NCBI RefSeq assembly: GCF_027923705.1
Contig: NZ_AP026442.1
Span: 1,488,001-1,552,000, forward strand
DNA length: 64,000 nt
Source of the DNA: Cellulomonas sp. NTE-D12
GTDB taxonomy: Bacteria > Actinomycetota > Actinomycetes > Actinomycetales > Cellulomonadaceae
Reading direction: 5' to 3'
Positions 43,626-52,923 of this stretch are shown in pieces (the stretch's first letter is position 1; every line of letters begins with the position of its first letter). Under the pieces are notes generated by a model that was not told where the DNA came from, made no database searches, and worked only from the letters and a program-made list of their open reading frames with translations. Both the position numbers and the translations under genes were made by a program.

Positions 43626-45316
43626 AGCTCGCGCCAACGGGTGGTGACGGGCAGGCGGCGGTCGCGGCCGAAAGCCAGCGCGGTCACCTTGGGACCGAGC
43701 GGGTACTGCCGGCGCTTCCACTCGGCTCTGTCGGTCAGCTGCAGCACCTTGTCCACCACCTCCGGTGCGAAACCACGAGCGAGGAGCTCGGCCCGCCCCT
43801 CGGCGTTCTCGACGTAGGCGTCGAGCACCGTGTCCAGCAGGTCGTACGGGGGCAGCGAGTCCTGGTCGACCTGTCCCGGGCGCAGCTCCGCCGACGGCGG
43901 CTTGGTGATCGACGACTCGGGGATCGGCGGCACCTCGTCGGGCCGGAACACGCCGTCGAGCGCGGCGTGGTTGCGCCAGCGGGCGAGGGCCCAGACGCGC
44001 GACTTGTCCACGTCCTTCAGCGGGGCGAAACCGCCGACCGCATCGCCGTAGATCGTCGAGTAGCCGACGGCCAGCTCGGTCTTGTTGCCCGTGGCGAGCA
44101 CCAGGTGGCCCTCGGCGTTGGAGAGGGCCATCAGCGTGACGCCGCGGACCCGGGCCTGCAGGTTCTCCTCGGCGAGCCCCTCGAGGTGCAGCTGCCCCTG
44201 GAAGGCATCCACCATCGGCGCGATCGGCTGCACCCGGTAGTCGGCACCGATCCGCTGCGCGAGGTCCGCGGCGTCGTCCTTGGAGTGCCCGCTGGAGTAC
44301 ACCGAGGGCATCGAGACGCCGACGACGTGCTCCCCGCCGATCGCGTCGGCCGCGATGGCGGCGCACAGCGCCGAGTCGATGCCACCGGACATCCCGAGCA
44401 CCACGGAGCGGAAGCCGTTCTTGCGGACGTAGTCCGCCAGCCCCAGCACGAGCGCCCGGTACACCTCCTCGTCCGCGGTCAGGGGGACCGCGGATGGGCC
44501 CGGCACCTCGGGCTCGTCGTCCTCCGCCAGATCCCAGAGGAGCAGGTGCTCCACGAACTGCGGTGCGTAGGCCAGCACCTGCCCGTCGCGCCCGACCACG
44601 AACGAGCCGCCGTCGAACACCAGGTCGTCCTGGCCGGCGACGAGGTTGACGTAGGCGACCGGCGCCCCGACCTCGTGCGCGCGACGGGCAGCCAGCGCCG
44701 TGCGGACGTGCCCCTTGCCCTCCTCGTACGGGGAGGCGTTCAGCACGAGGAGCAGGGAGAGGTCCTCGTCCGCGAGGGCCGTCACGGGTCCGCCGTCCTG
44801 CCAGATGTCCTCGCAGATCACCACGGCGACACGTCGGTCCAGGACGTCCAGCACGCACACCTCGTGCCCCGGGGTGAAGATCCGGCTCTCGTCGAACACG
44901 CCGTAGTCCGGCAGGTGGTGCTTGTCGTAGCGAGCCACCACCGCGCCGCCCCGCAGCACCACCGCCCGGTTGGTGGCCCGGACCGCGGCCCGCGCGGCGG
45001 CATCCGCCTGGGCGTCGTTGCGTGGCCCGAGCCGCCGCTCGCCCACGGTGCCGACCACCACGGTCAGCTCACCCAGACCCTCCTCGACGAGCCGGGAGGC
45101 GAGACGTTCGAGCCCCGCCTGGGCCCCGCGTCGGAAGGAGGCCCGCAGCGCGAGGTCCTCGATCGGGTAACCGGTCAGGGTCATCTCCGGGAAGACGACC
45201 AGGTGGGCACCCGCCTCGGCAGCACGGCGGGACCAGGCGAGCACCGCCTCGACGTTCCCGTCGACGTCCCCGACGCACGTGTCGATCTGGGCCAGGGCGA
45301 TCCGAGGTCGTGCCAT
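43622..45316 (-). CDS. nadE: Glutamine-dependent NAD+ synthetase
   Basis: This 564-residue enzyme joins an N-terminal nitrilase-type glutaminase to a C-terminal NAD synthetase domain. The glutaminase has a Glu in FPEMTLTGYP, a Lys in YDKHHLPDYG and a Cys in ICEDIWQDG; the synthetase has the pyrophosphatase loop GMSGGIDSAL, TGNKTE and the ending RRLPVTTRWREL. It amidates deamido-NAD in the last step of NAD synthesis. The ATG at 45316 is 7 nt after TAGGCT (45324-45329). An upstream extension to 45391 is rejected. Confidence 0.96.
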   Translation of the reverse strand: MARPRIALAQIDTCVGDVDGNVEAVLAWSRRAAEAGAHLVVFPEMTLTGYPIEDLALRASFRRGAQAGLERLASRLVEEGLGELTVVVGTVGERRLGPRNDAQADAAARAAVRATNRAVVLRGGAVVARYDKHHLPDYGVFDESRIFTPGHEVCVLDVLDRRVAVVICEDIWQDGGPVTALADEDLSLLLVLNASPYEEGKGHVRTALAARRAHEVGAPVAYVNLVAGQDDLVFDGGSFVVGRDGQVLAYAPQFVEHLLLWDLAEDDEPEVPGPSAVPLTADEEVYRALVLGLADYVRKNGFRSVVLGMSGGIDSALCAAIAADAIGGEHVVGVSMPSVYSSGHSKDDAADLAQRIGADYRVQPIAPMVDAFQGQLHLEGLAEENLQARVRGVTLMALSNAEGHLVLATGNKTELAVGYSTIYGDAVGGFAPLKDVDKSRVWALARWRNHAALDGVFRPDEVPPIPESSITKPPSAELRPGQVDQDSLPPYDLLDTVLDAYVENAEGRAELLARGFAPEVVDKVLQLTDRAEWKRRQYPLGPKVTALAFGRDRRLPVTTRWREL

Positions 45317-45408
45317 GGCCGGGAGCCTATCGAGGGGTCCGGACGGCGACCGCCGCGCCGACGTGCCGGGGGCGGCCGCACGCCTGGTCATAGGGAAGGA
45401 TGTGCCCC

Positions 45409-46746
45409 ATGGACAGGCAGCAGGAATTCGTGCTCCGGACGGTCGAGGAGCGGGACATCCGGTTCGTCCGGCTGTGGTTCACGGACGTGCTCGGCATCCT
45501 CAAGTCCGTCGCGGTGGCGCCGGCCGAGCTGGAGCAGGCGTTCGCGGAGGGCATCGGGTTCGACGGCTCCGCGATCGAGGGCCTGACCCGGGTCTACGAG
45601 GCGGACATGATCGCCCGCCCGGACCCGTCGACGTTCCAGGTGCTGCCGTGGCGCGGTGAGCGGCACGGCACCGCCCGGATGTTCTGCGACCTGCTCACCC
45701 CGGACGGCGCGCCGTCGCTCGCGGACAGCCGCCAGGTGCTCAAGCGCGCGCTGGACCGCGCCAGCGACAAGGGGTTCACCTTCTACACGCACCCTGAGGT
45801 CGAGTTCTACCTGTTCGAGGCGCCCGCCGACCCGGCGCAGACGCTCGTGCCCGTCGACCAGGGCGGCTACTTCGACCACGTCCCACGCGGTACCGCCCAC
45901 GACTTCCGCCGGGCCGCGATCACGATGCTCGAGTCCATGGGCATCTCGGTGGAGTTCTCCCACCACGAGGCCGGCCCGGGCCAGAACGAGATCGACCTGC
46001 GCTACGCGGACGCGCTGACCACTGCGGACAACATCATGACCTTCCGCACGGTGGTCAAGGAGGTGGCCCTCGAGCAGGGGGTGTTCGCGTCCTTCATGCC
46101 GAAGCCGCTGTTCGCGGCGCCCGGGTCGGGGATGCACACGCACCTGTCCCTGTTCCAGGGCGACAAGAACGCGTTCCACGAGGCGGGCGCCGACCTCGAG
46201 CTCTCCAAGATCGGCCGGTCCTTCATCGCCGGACTGCTGCGGCACGCCGCGGAGATCACCGCGGTGACCAACCAGTTCGTCAACTCCTACAAGCGGCTGT
46301 GGGGCGGCGCCGAGGCGCCGAGCTACATCTGCTGGGGCCACAACAACCGGTCCGCGCTCGTGCGGGTGCCGCTGTACAAGCCGGGCAAGGGCAACTCGAG
46401 CCGGGTGGAGTACCGGGCGGTCGACTCGGCGGCGAACCCGTACCTGGCGTTCGCGGTGCTGCTCGCCGCCGGGCTCAAGGGCATCGAGGACGGCTACGAG
46501 CTGCCGGAGGGTGCCGAGGACGACGTCTGGGAGCTGACCGATGCGGAGCGGCGTGCGCTCGGCATCGAACCGCTGCCGACGTCGCTCGAGGCGGCCATCG
46601 AGGTGATGGAGCGGTCCGAGCTGGTCGCCGAGGCGCTGGGGGAGCACGTCTTCGACTACTTCCTGCGCAACAAGCGCGAGGAGTGGCGCGAGTACCGCGC
46701 GCAGGTCACGCCGTTCGAGCTGCAGCGGTTCCTGCCCCTGGTCTGA
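45409..46746 (+). CDS. glnA2: Glutamine synthetase, GlnA2 type
   Basis: This 445-residue GS-I protein has the usual FDGSAIEG latch region, EVEFYLF, HHEAGPGQNEIDLRY and GSGMHTHLSLF. It lacks the Tyr adenylylation site (the equivalent loop is ELPEGAEDDVWELT), as in actinobacterial GlnA2, a GSI-alpha-like enzyme. AAGGA lies 8 nt before the ATG at 45409; an ATG three codons earlier is unlikely. It is 3 bp upstream of glnE. Real activity of GlnA2 proteins varies; some prefer polyamines. Confidence 0.92.
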   Translation: MDRQQEFVLRTVEERDIRFVRLWFTDVLGILKSVAVAPAELEQAFAEGIGFDGSAIEGLTRVYEADMIARPDPSTFQVLPWRGERHGTARMFCDLLTPDGAPSLADSRQVLKRALDRASDKGFTFYTHPEVEFYLFEAPADPAQTLVPVDQGGYFDHVPRGTAHDFRRAAITMLESMGISVEFSHHEAGPGQNEIDLRYADALTTADNIMTFRTVVKEVALEQGVFASFMPKPLFAAPGSGMHTHLSLFQGDKNAFHEAGADLELSKIGRSFIAGLLRHAAEITAVTNQFVNSYKRLWGGAEAPSYICWGHNNRSALVRVPLYKPGKGNSSRVEYRAVDSAANPYLAFAVLLAAGLKGIEDGYELPEGAEDDVWELTDAERRALGIEPLPTSLEAAIEVMERSELVAEALGEHVFDYFLRNKREEWREYRAQVTPFELQRFLPLV

Positions 46747-46749
46747 CCG

Positions 46750-49700
46750 ATGACCGTCGGCACCACGCACGGCCGGGGCGCGTCCCTCGCCGCCCGGCTG
46801 TCCCGGGCGGGCGTTGCCGACGTGCCACGAGGCGAGCGGCTGCTGACGGACCGGGCGCTGCTCGCCGTGTGGCCGCAGGCGCCCGACGACCTGCCGGAGC
46901 TGCTGGGTGCGGTTGCGGACCCGGACCAGGCGCTCCTGACCCTCGCGAAGGTGGCCGGTGCGGTCGCTCCGCACCCGGACCTGACGGAGGCCCTGGTCGC
47001 CGCCGTGATGGAGGCCGGCCCGGCGCGTGAGCGCCTGCTCTCTCTGGCCGGCGCGTCGGCGGCGCTGGGTGACGTCGTTGTCGCGCGGCCGGAGAGCCTG
47101 CGTGTCGTGCTCGACGACGCTCCGGGCGTCGACGTCGATGCGAGCTCCGTCCGCGCCGACCTGCTGCGCGCGGTGGAGGCGGACCCGTCCGCCGCGGTCC
47201 CGGTCGCCGGCCTGGCCGGTGCGCCGGGCGTCGACGCGATGCGACGGGCCTACCGCCGGCACCTCCTCGGCATCGCCGCGGCCGACGTCACCAGCCCTGA
47301 CCCGCAGAGCCGGTTGCCTGCGGTGGCGGCCGCGCTCGCCGACCTCGCCGGCGCCGCCCTCGAGGCCGGTCTCGCACTGGCACGGGCGGAGTACCCGGAC
47401 GGAGCGCCTGGCGTGCGGCTGGCCGTCATCGGCATGGGCAAGGGCGGCGGCCGAGAGCTCAACTACATCTCCGACGTCGACGTGGTGTACGTCGTCGAGC
47501 CGGCGGAGGGCACGGCCGAGGACGAGGCGATCGCGGTCGGTGCGCGGCTTGCCGCGGGACTCGCACGGGCGTGCTCGACGCCCTCGGGAGAACCCGCACT
47601 GTGGGCGGTCGACGCCGCGCTCCGCCCCGAGGGCAAGGACGGGCCACTGGTCAGGACCCTGGCCAGCCACCGCGCCTACTACGAGCGGTGGGCCCGCACC
47701 TGGGAGTTCCAGGCGCTGCTGAAGGCACGGCCGGTCGCGGGGGACGTCGAGCTGGGGCGCGCGTACGTCGAGATGACGCAGCCGATGGTGTGGGCCGCCG
47801 TGCGGCGGGAGAACTTCGTCGAGGACGCGCAGGCGATGCGGCGCCGGGTGGAGCGCCACGTGCCCGCCGCAGAGGCGGACCGCCAGATCAAGCTGGGTGT
47901 CGGGGGTCTGCGCGACGTCGAGTTCACCGTCCAGCTGCTGCAGCTGGTGCACGGTCGCGCCGACGAGTCGATCCGCAGCGGCAGCACGCTGACCGCGCTG
48001 GCGGCCCTGGCGGCGGGCGGGTACGTCGGGCGCGAGCACGCCGCGCAGCTGGCGACCTGCTACCGGTTCCTGCGGGTCCTCGAGCACCGCGTGCAGATGT
48101 GGCGGATGCAGCGGACCCACCTGCTCCCGCAGACCGAGCCGGACCTACGCCGTCTGGCGCGCTCGGTCGGTATGCGCACCGAGGGGGCCGAGGGTCTCCT
48201 CGAGCGGTGGCGGTCCGTGCGTCGCGACGTGCGGCGCCTGCACGAGGAGCTGTTCTACCGGCCGTTGCTCCCCGCCACCGCGCGGCTGTCCGAGGCGGAC
48301 GTCACCCTGGCGCCGGAGGCGGCGCGGCACCGGCTGGAGGCGATCGGCTACCGGGACCCCGGCGGCGCCCTGCGGCACATCGCCGCCCTCAGCGAGGGGC
48401 TGTCCCGACGGGCCGCCATCCAGCGCCAGCTGCTGCCCGTGATGCTCGGGTGGTTCGCCGCGGGGCCGGACCCGGACGGGGGCCTGCTCGCGTTCCGGCG
48501 GCTGTCGGACGAGCTCGGCAGCACCCACTGGTTCCTCAAGCTGCTGCGCGACTCCGGCACGGCGGCCGAGCGGCTGGCTCGCGTGCTCTCGACGTCCCGC
48601 TACGTCGCCGACGCGTTGACGCGGTCACCCGAGTCGGTCGTCTGGCTGGACGACGACGCCGAGCTGGAGCCGCGCGACGCCCAGCGCCTCGCGGCGGAGG
48701 CGGACGCCATCCTCACGCGGTCGGACCAGCGGGTGGCGGCCGCCACGGCTCTGCGGGCCCTCCGCCGTCGGGAGCTCGCACGCACCGCGACGGCCGATGT
48801 GCTCGGCGTGACCACGGGGATCAGGGCGTCGCACAGCCTCACGGTGGCGGCCGACGCCGTGCTGGCGGGCGCCCTGCGGGTCAGCCGGTGGGAGGCGCGT
48901 GCCGAGCGCGGCCTGGACGCGGACCCGACGCGGATGCTCGTGGTCGCCATGGGTCGCCTCGGCGGGCGGGAGATGGGCTACTCGTCGGACGCCGACGTGC
49001 TGTTCGTGCACGACCCGCTGCCCGGCGCGGACGCGACGCTCGCCCAGGAGTTCGCCACCACGGTCGCCACCCAGCTGCGCGCCCTGCTCGGCGACGTCGG
49101 CCCCGAACCGGCGCTCGCGGTGGACGCCGACCTGCGCCCCGAGGGTCGCAACGGCCCGCTGGTCCGCACGCTCGACTCCTATGCGGAGTACTACGGCCGC
49201 TGGTCCGCGACGTGGGAGGCGCAGGCACTGCTCCGTGCGCGACCGGTCGCGGGCGACGTCGAGCTCGCCGGGCGGTTCCGCGCCCTGATCGACCGCGTGC
49301 GGTACCCCGCCGGGGGTCTGGACCCGGTGGCGGTGCGCGAGGTCCGGCGCATCAAGGCGCGGGTGGAGGCGGAGCGGCTGCCGCGCGGCGTCAGCCCGGC
49401 CCGGCACCTCAAGCTCGGGCGGGGCGGGATCAGCGACGTCGAGTGGACCGCCCAGCTGTTCCAGCTGCAGCACGCACACCAGGTCGAGGGTTTGCGGACC
49501 ACGTCGACGCTCGAGGCGCTCACGGCCGCGACCGGCGCCGGTCTGCTGGCCGAGGAGGACCGCGCGGTGCTCGCGGCAGCGTGGGAGCTCGCCTCCCGGC
49601 TGCGCGACGCGAACGTGCTGTGGTCCGGACGCACCGACGGCCCGCACACGGACGTGCTGCCGCACGACCACACCGCGCTGTCCGGCGTCGCCCGCGTGAT

Positions 49701-49797
49701 GGGGTACCCCGCCGGCTCGGGCGCGACGCTCGAGGAGGAGTACCTGCGCACCGCCCGCCGGGCCCGGGCGGTCGTCGAGCGCGTCTTCTACGGCTGA
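46750..49797 (+). CDS. glnE: Glutamine synthetase adenylyltransferase/deadenylase
   Basis: This 1015-residue protein has the duplicated nucleotidyltransferase domains of GlnE. MGKGGGRELNYISDVDVVYV is near residue 229-248 and MGRLGGREMGYSSDADVLFV near 734-753; in both, the paired Asp residues are intact. It modifies GlnA1 on the conserved Tyr and removes the AMP. It starts 3 bp after glnA2 and ends facing glnA1, its target. Confidence 0.95.
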   Translation: MTVGTTHGRGASLAARLSRAGVADVPRGERLLTDRALLAVWPQAPDDLPELLGAVADPDQALLTLAKVAGAVAPHPDLTEALVAAVMEAGPARERLLSLAGASAALGDVVVARPESLRVVLDDAPGVDVDASSVRADLLRAVEADPSAAVPVAGLAGAPGVDAMRRAYRRHLLGIAAADVTSPDPQSRLPAVAAALADLAGAALEAGLALARAEYPDGAPGVRLAVIGMGKGGGRELNYISDVDVVYVVEPAEGTAEDEAIAVGARLAAGLARACSTPSGEPALWAVDAALRPEGKDGPLVRTLASHRAYYERWARTWEFQALLKARPVAGDVELGRAYVEMTQPMVWAAVRRENFVEDAQAMRRRVERHVPAAEADRQIKLGVGGLRDVEFTVQLLQLVHGRADESIRSGSTLTALAALAAGGYVGREHAAQLATCYRFLRVLEHRVQMWRMQRTHLLPQTEPDLRRLARSVGMRTEGAEGLLERWRSVRRDVRRLHEELFYRPLLPATARLSEADVTLAPEAARHRLEAIGYRDPGGALRHIAALSEGLSRRAAIQRQLLPVMLGWFAAGPDPDGGLLAFRRLSDELGSTHWFLKLLRDSGTAAERLARVLSTSRYVADALTRSPESVVWLDDDAELEPRDAQRLAAEADAILTRSDQRVAAATALRALRRRELARTATADVLGVTTGIRASHSLTVAADAVLAGALRVSRWEARAERGLDADPTRMLVVAMGRLGGREMGYSSDADVLFVHDPLPGADATLAQEFATTVATQLRALLGDVGPEPALAVDADLRPEGRNGPLVRTLDSYAEYYGRWSATWEAQALLRARPVAGDVELAGRFRALIDRVRYPAGGLDPVAVREVRRIKARVEAERLPRGVSPARHLKLGRGGISDVEWTAQLFQLQHAHQVEGLRTTSTLEALTAATGAGLLAEEDRAVLAAAWELASRLRDANVLWSGRTDGPHTDVLPHDHTALSGVARVMGYPAGSGATLEEEYLRTARRARAVVERVFYG

Positions 49798-49830
49798 CCG
49801 CTCGGGCCGGCGGTCGGGTCACGCCGGCGA

Positions 49831-49997
49831 CGATGCCGGCCGCCGTGTCTGCGTGCTGGCCGGCATCGGTCGATCCCGGCGCGTCCTGTGGCGTGCGCGG
49901 TCGCCGGCCGGACGCACGCCGGCCCGGGCACCACGAGGGTGACCGGGCCGGCGGTACCGCTGGTCAGGGGCTCACGGGAGCAGCCGCGGCCCCTGAC
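49831..49997. terminator. Cluster of three hairpins between glnE and glnA1
   Basis: Three stem-loops follow each other. CGATGCCGGCC/GGCCGGCATCG lies at 49831-49868 (11 bp). CGCCGGCCCGG/CCGGGCCGGCG with an inner CACC/GGTG stem lies at 49917-49953. GTCAGGGGC/GCCCCTGAC lies at 49963-49997 (9 bp), ending 2 bp from the glnA1 stop. Together they should block read-through in both directions. I see no other element in this 202-bp gap. Confidence 0.65.
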
Positions 49998-49999
49998 GA

Positions 50000-51424
50000 T
50001 CAGACGTCGTAGTAGAGCTCGAACTCGTGCGGGTGCGGCCGCAGCCGGATCGGGTCGACCTCGGCGGAGCGCTTGTAGTCGATCCAGGTCTCGATCAGGT
50101 CCGGGGTGAACACGTTGCCGGCGGTGAGCCAGTCGTGGTCCGCCTCGAGGTTGTCGAGCACCTCGGGGAGCGAGCCGGGCACCTGCTGGATGAGGGCGTG
50201 CTCCTCCGGGGGCAGCTCGTACAGGTCCTTGTCGACCGGCTCCGGCGGCTCGATCCGGTTCTGGATGCCGTCCAGGCCCGCCATCAGCATCGCCGAGAAG
50301 GCGAGGTACGGGTTGCTCGACGGGTCCGGCACACGGAACTCGATGCGCTTGGCCTTGGGGCTCGAGCCGGTGACCGGGATGCGGATGCATGCGGACCGGT
50401 TGCGGGCCGAGTACACCAGGTTGACAGGAGCCTCGAAGCCCGGCACCAGGCGGTGGTAGCTGTTCACCGTCGGGTTGGTGAAGGCCAGCAGCGACGGCGC
50501 GTGCTTCAGCAGGCCGCCGATGTACCAGCGGGCGAGGTCGGACAGGCCGCCGTAGCCCTTCTCGTCGAAGAACAGCGGCTCGCCGTCCTTCCACAGCGAC
50601 TGGTGCACGTGCATGCCCGAGCCGTTGTCGCCGAACAGCGGCTTCGGCATGAAGGTGGCGGTGCGCCCGTTCTGGTGCGCGACGTTCTTCACCACGTACT
50701 TGAACAGCTGCACCTTGTCGGCCGACTTGGCCAGCGTGTCGAAGCGGTAGTTGATCTCCGCCTGGCCCGCGGTGCCGACCTCGTGGTGCGCGCGCTCGAC
50801 CTGCAGCCCGAGCTCGTCGAGCAGCAGCGAGATCTCGTCGCGGATGTCGCCGAACTGGTCCACCGGCGCGACGGGGAAGTAGCCGCCCTTGTAGGGCGTC
50901 TTGTGCCCGAGGTTGCCACCCTCCTCCTCGCGGCCGCTGTTCCACGCCGCCTCGATGGAGTCGATGAAGTAGAACCCGGCGTCCTGGCGCGTCTGGAAGC
51001 GCACGGAGTCGAAGATGTAGAACTCCGCCTCCGGTGCGAAGAACGCGGTGTCCGCGATGCCGGTCGAGCGCAGGTACGCCTCCGCCTTGGCGGCGATCTG
51101 GCGCGGGTCGCGGCTGTAGGGCTCGTCCGTGTAGGGGTCGACGATGGACATGTTGATGTTCAGCGTCTTCTCCACGCGGAACGGGTCGACGTAGGCCGTC
51201 GTCACGTCCGGGATCAGCTTCATGTCCGACTCGTGGATCGCCTGGAAGCCGCGGATCGACGAACCGTCGAACATCTGACCGTTGACGAAGAAGTCGTCGT
51301 CGACGGAGGCCGCGGGGACGTTGAAGTGCTGCATGACGCCGGGCAGGTCACAGAACCGGACGTCGACGAACTTGACGTCCTCGCTCTTGATGAACGCCAG
51401 GACTTCCTCTGGCTTGCTGAACAT
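50000..51424 (-). CDS. glnA1: Glutamine synthetase type I, adenylylated form
   Basis: This 474-residue GSI-beta enzyme makes glutamine from glutamate and ammonium. It has FDGSSIRGF, EAEFYIFD, NGSGMHVHQS, the ATP and glutamate loops, and the adenylylation site DLYELPPEE with Tyr402, the target of GlnE. The ATG at 51424 follows GAGGAG by 6 nt. A GlnR box lies 64-101 bp upstream. It is convergent with glnE. Confidence 0.97.
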   Translation of the reverse strand: MFSKPEEVLAFIKSEDVKFVDVRFCDLPGVMQHFNVPAASVDDDFFVNGQMFDGSSIRGFQAIHESDMKLIPDVTTAYVDPFRVEKTLNINMSIVDPYTDEPYSRDPRQIAAKAEAYLRSTGIADTAFFAPEAEFYIFDSVRFQTRQDAGFYFIDSIEAAWNSGREEEGGNLGHKTPYKGGYFPVAPVDQFGDIRDEISLLLDELGLQVERAHHEVGTAGQAEINYRFDTLAKSADKVQLFKYVVKNVAHQNGRTATFMPKPLFGDNGSGMHVHQSLWKDGEPLFFDEKGYGGLSDLARWYIGGLLKHAPSLLAFTNPTVNSYHRLVPGFEAPVNLVYSARNRSACIRIPVTGSSPKAKRIEFRVPDPSSNPYLAFSAMLMAGLDGIQNRIEPPEPVDKDLYELPPEEHALIQQVPGSLPEVLDNLEADHDWLTAGNVFTPDLIETWIDYKRSAEVDPIRLRPHPHEFELYYDV

Positions 51425-51487
51425 CCGCTGCTCCTCGGTTGAGTCCAGCCCGTGTGCTCGGGCCTGCGCAGAGGCTAGGCGCACGTG

Positions 51488-51525
51488 ATGACGCGCCGGT
51501 GCCACGTCTGTTTCGGCGGTGTTAC
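51488..51525 (-). promoter_or_regulatory. GlnR box upstream of glnA1
   Basis: On the reverse strand, GTAAC-N6-GAAAC-N6-GGCAC-N6-GTCAT matches the actinobacterial GlnR consensus of two a/b sites spaced by 6 nt; the first a/b pair is exact. A TAGCCT -10 lies downstream at 51472-51477, so the box covers about -23 to -60, suited to activation under nitrogen limitation. Confidence 0.75.
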
Positions 51526-51598
51526 GTGACGGCGCCCGGTGTGACCGCCGTGCGACGAGTCGGACGGTCGTCCGGGACCTTTCTCCTAGGCTGGCGGC

Positions 51599-52123
51599 GT
51601 GGTGCGACGTGAGGACATGGGCTCGTGGCTCGAGGGCGACGCGGTTGCGGGGGCCGGTGCCGGCACCAGGCTCGGACTGCCCGTGTCCGGTCCGGGATCG
51701 CCGGCACGCACCGGCCGCCGGGCGCTCGCGCTGGCCGTGGACTGGCTCGCCTGCCTGCTGATCTCGGGGGCGTTGTTCCCCGGCTCGCAGTCCGCGGCCT
51801 TCTCCCTGGTGCGCGGCGACCCCATGGCGACGCTCGGCATCTTCGCGCTGGAGAACCTGCTCCTGGTCGGCACGGTCGGCCACACCCTCGGGCACCGGCT
51901 GTGCAACCTGCGCATCAGGACAGCGCCCGTCGTCGGGCCGGGACGGGACGCCGACGGTCCGGCCCAGTCAGGCAGCGGCCCCGACCTCGGTCGCGCACCA
52001 GGGCTCCTGCGGGCCGCCGTGCGCACCGTCCTGCTGCTCCTCGTGATCCCCGCGGTCGTGCAGGACGGCGACGGCCGAGGCCTGCACGACCGCGCGGCGG
52101 GAACGGTGATCGTCCGGCGCTGA
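51599..52123 (+). CDS. RDD-family membrane protein
   Basis: This 174-residue protein has an RDD domain: RRALALAVDWLACLLISGALF, then LGIFALENLLLVGTVGHTLG and a C-terminal VRTVLLLLVIPAVVQD before LHDRAAGTVIV. It has three helices. The GTG at 51599 lies 6 nt after TAGGCT (51587-51592) without a ribosome site; an ATG at 51617 is an alternative. RDD proteins near glnA1 are common in actinobacteria; their role is unknown. Confidence 0.85.
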   Translation: MVRREDMGSWLEGDAVAGAGAGTRLGLPVSGPGSPARTGRRALALAVDWLACLLISGALFPGSQSAAFSLVRGDPMATLGIFALENLLLVGTVGHTLGHRLCNLRIRTAPVVGPGRDADGPAQSGSGPDLGRAPGLLRAAVRTVLLLLVIPAVVQDGDGRGLHDRAAGTVIVRR

Positions 52124-52132
52124 GCCGGTCGG

Positions 52133-52873
52133 TCAGCGCCCGCGCAGGCCGCGCCGGTCGGGGCGCATGCGGGTCGGGTCGATGCCCTTCGGCATCGGGA
52201 GGCGCATCCCGCCCAGTGCCGTGAGCCGCTTGCTCACCTCGGCGACCTCCGCCTTGGTGAGCTGGGGACGCAGCTTCTGCACCGCGCGGGGCAGCTTGCG
52301 CAGCGGCACCTGGCCGGGCTCGTCGCCCATCTGCAGGACGGTGATGGGGGCACCCGAGATCACCCGCGCGGTCCGCTTCCGCTCCTGCTCGAGCAGCTTG
52401 CCGGCTCGGCTCGCCGGTCCCTCGCTGACCAGCACGACACCGGCTCGCCCGAGGCCGCGGAACACGAGGTCCTGCGTGCGGGGGTCCACCGCCACGGGCT
52501 CCTCGGTGAAGGTCCAGCCCTTGCGGATCGTGCCGAGGGCGGCGCGCGACGCACCGGGCTGACCTTCGATCTGGGTGTAGGCAGCCGTCTCCGCGCGCCT
52601 CGCCAGCACGAACATGGCGCCGAGCGCCGCGAACGGGATGCTGAGCACGAGCATGTAGACCAGGGCGTGCACGAGCAGGCCGACCACGAGGCCGATCGCG
52701 ACGATGCCGAAGAACACCGCGAGGATCAACCAGGTGATCGCCGGGTCGTGCTTCCGGGTCATCTGGTAGGCGGTCCAGACCTGGGTGTACCAGCGGACCT
52801 TCTTGGGGGCGGTGTCGGTGGTGCCGGCGGCGCCCTTGGCAGGGCGTGACGGCGGTGTGCTCGCGCGGGCCAT
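52133..52873 (-). CDS. DUF4191 membrane protein
   Basis: This 246-residue protein has a charged N-terminus. Two adjacent helices follow (ITWLILAVFFGIVAIGLVVG and ALVYMLVLSIPFAALGAMFV, residues about 46-85), then a cytoplasmic part with QGQPGASRAALGTIRKGW-like sequence (here IEGQPGASRAALGTIRKGW) and DLVFRGLGRAGVVLVSEGP. This is the DUF4191 family found next to lipA in actinobacteria. The ATG at 52873 has no ribosome site; TAGACT lies 8 nt upstream. Role unknown. Confidence 0.87.
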   Translation of the reverse strand: MARASTPPSRPAKGAAGTTDTAPKKVRWYTQVWTAYQMTRKHDPAITWLILAVFFGIVAIGLVVGLLVHALVYMLVLSIPFAALGAMFVLARRAETAAYTQIEGQPGASRAALGTIRKGWTFTEEPVAVDPRTQDLVFRGLGRAGVVLVSEGPASRAGKLLEQERKRTARVISGAPITVLQMGDEPGQVPLRKLPRAVQKLRPQLTKAEVAEVSKRLTALGGMRLPMPKGIDPTRMRPDRRGLRGR

Positions 52874-52923
52874 GGGACGCGAGTCTACCGACGGCCGAAC
52901 GGCCTTCTGCGCAGCGGGGAGGG

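Noticed and set aside
45388..48120. Reverse-strand open frame of 910 codons over glnA2 and glnE
   Set aside because: A shadow of two well-supported genes; composition is low-complexity Arg/Gly/Val/Leu and no domain is visible.
49831..49997. Small RNA gene between glnE and glnA1
   Set aside because: Three hairpins in a convergent gap are better explained as terminators, and I see no promoter for an sRNA.
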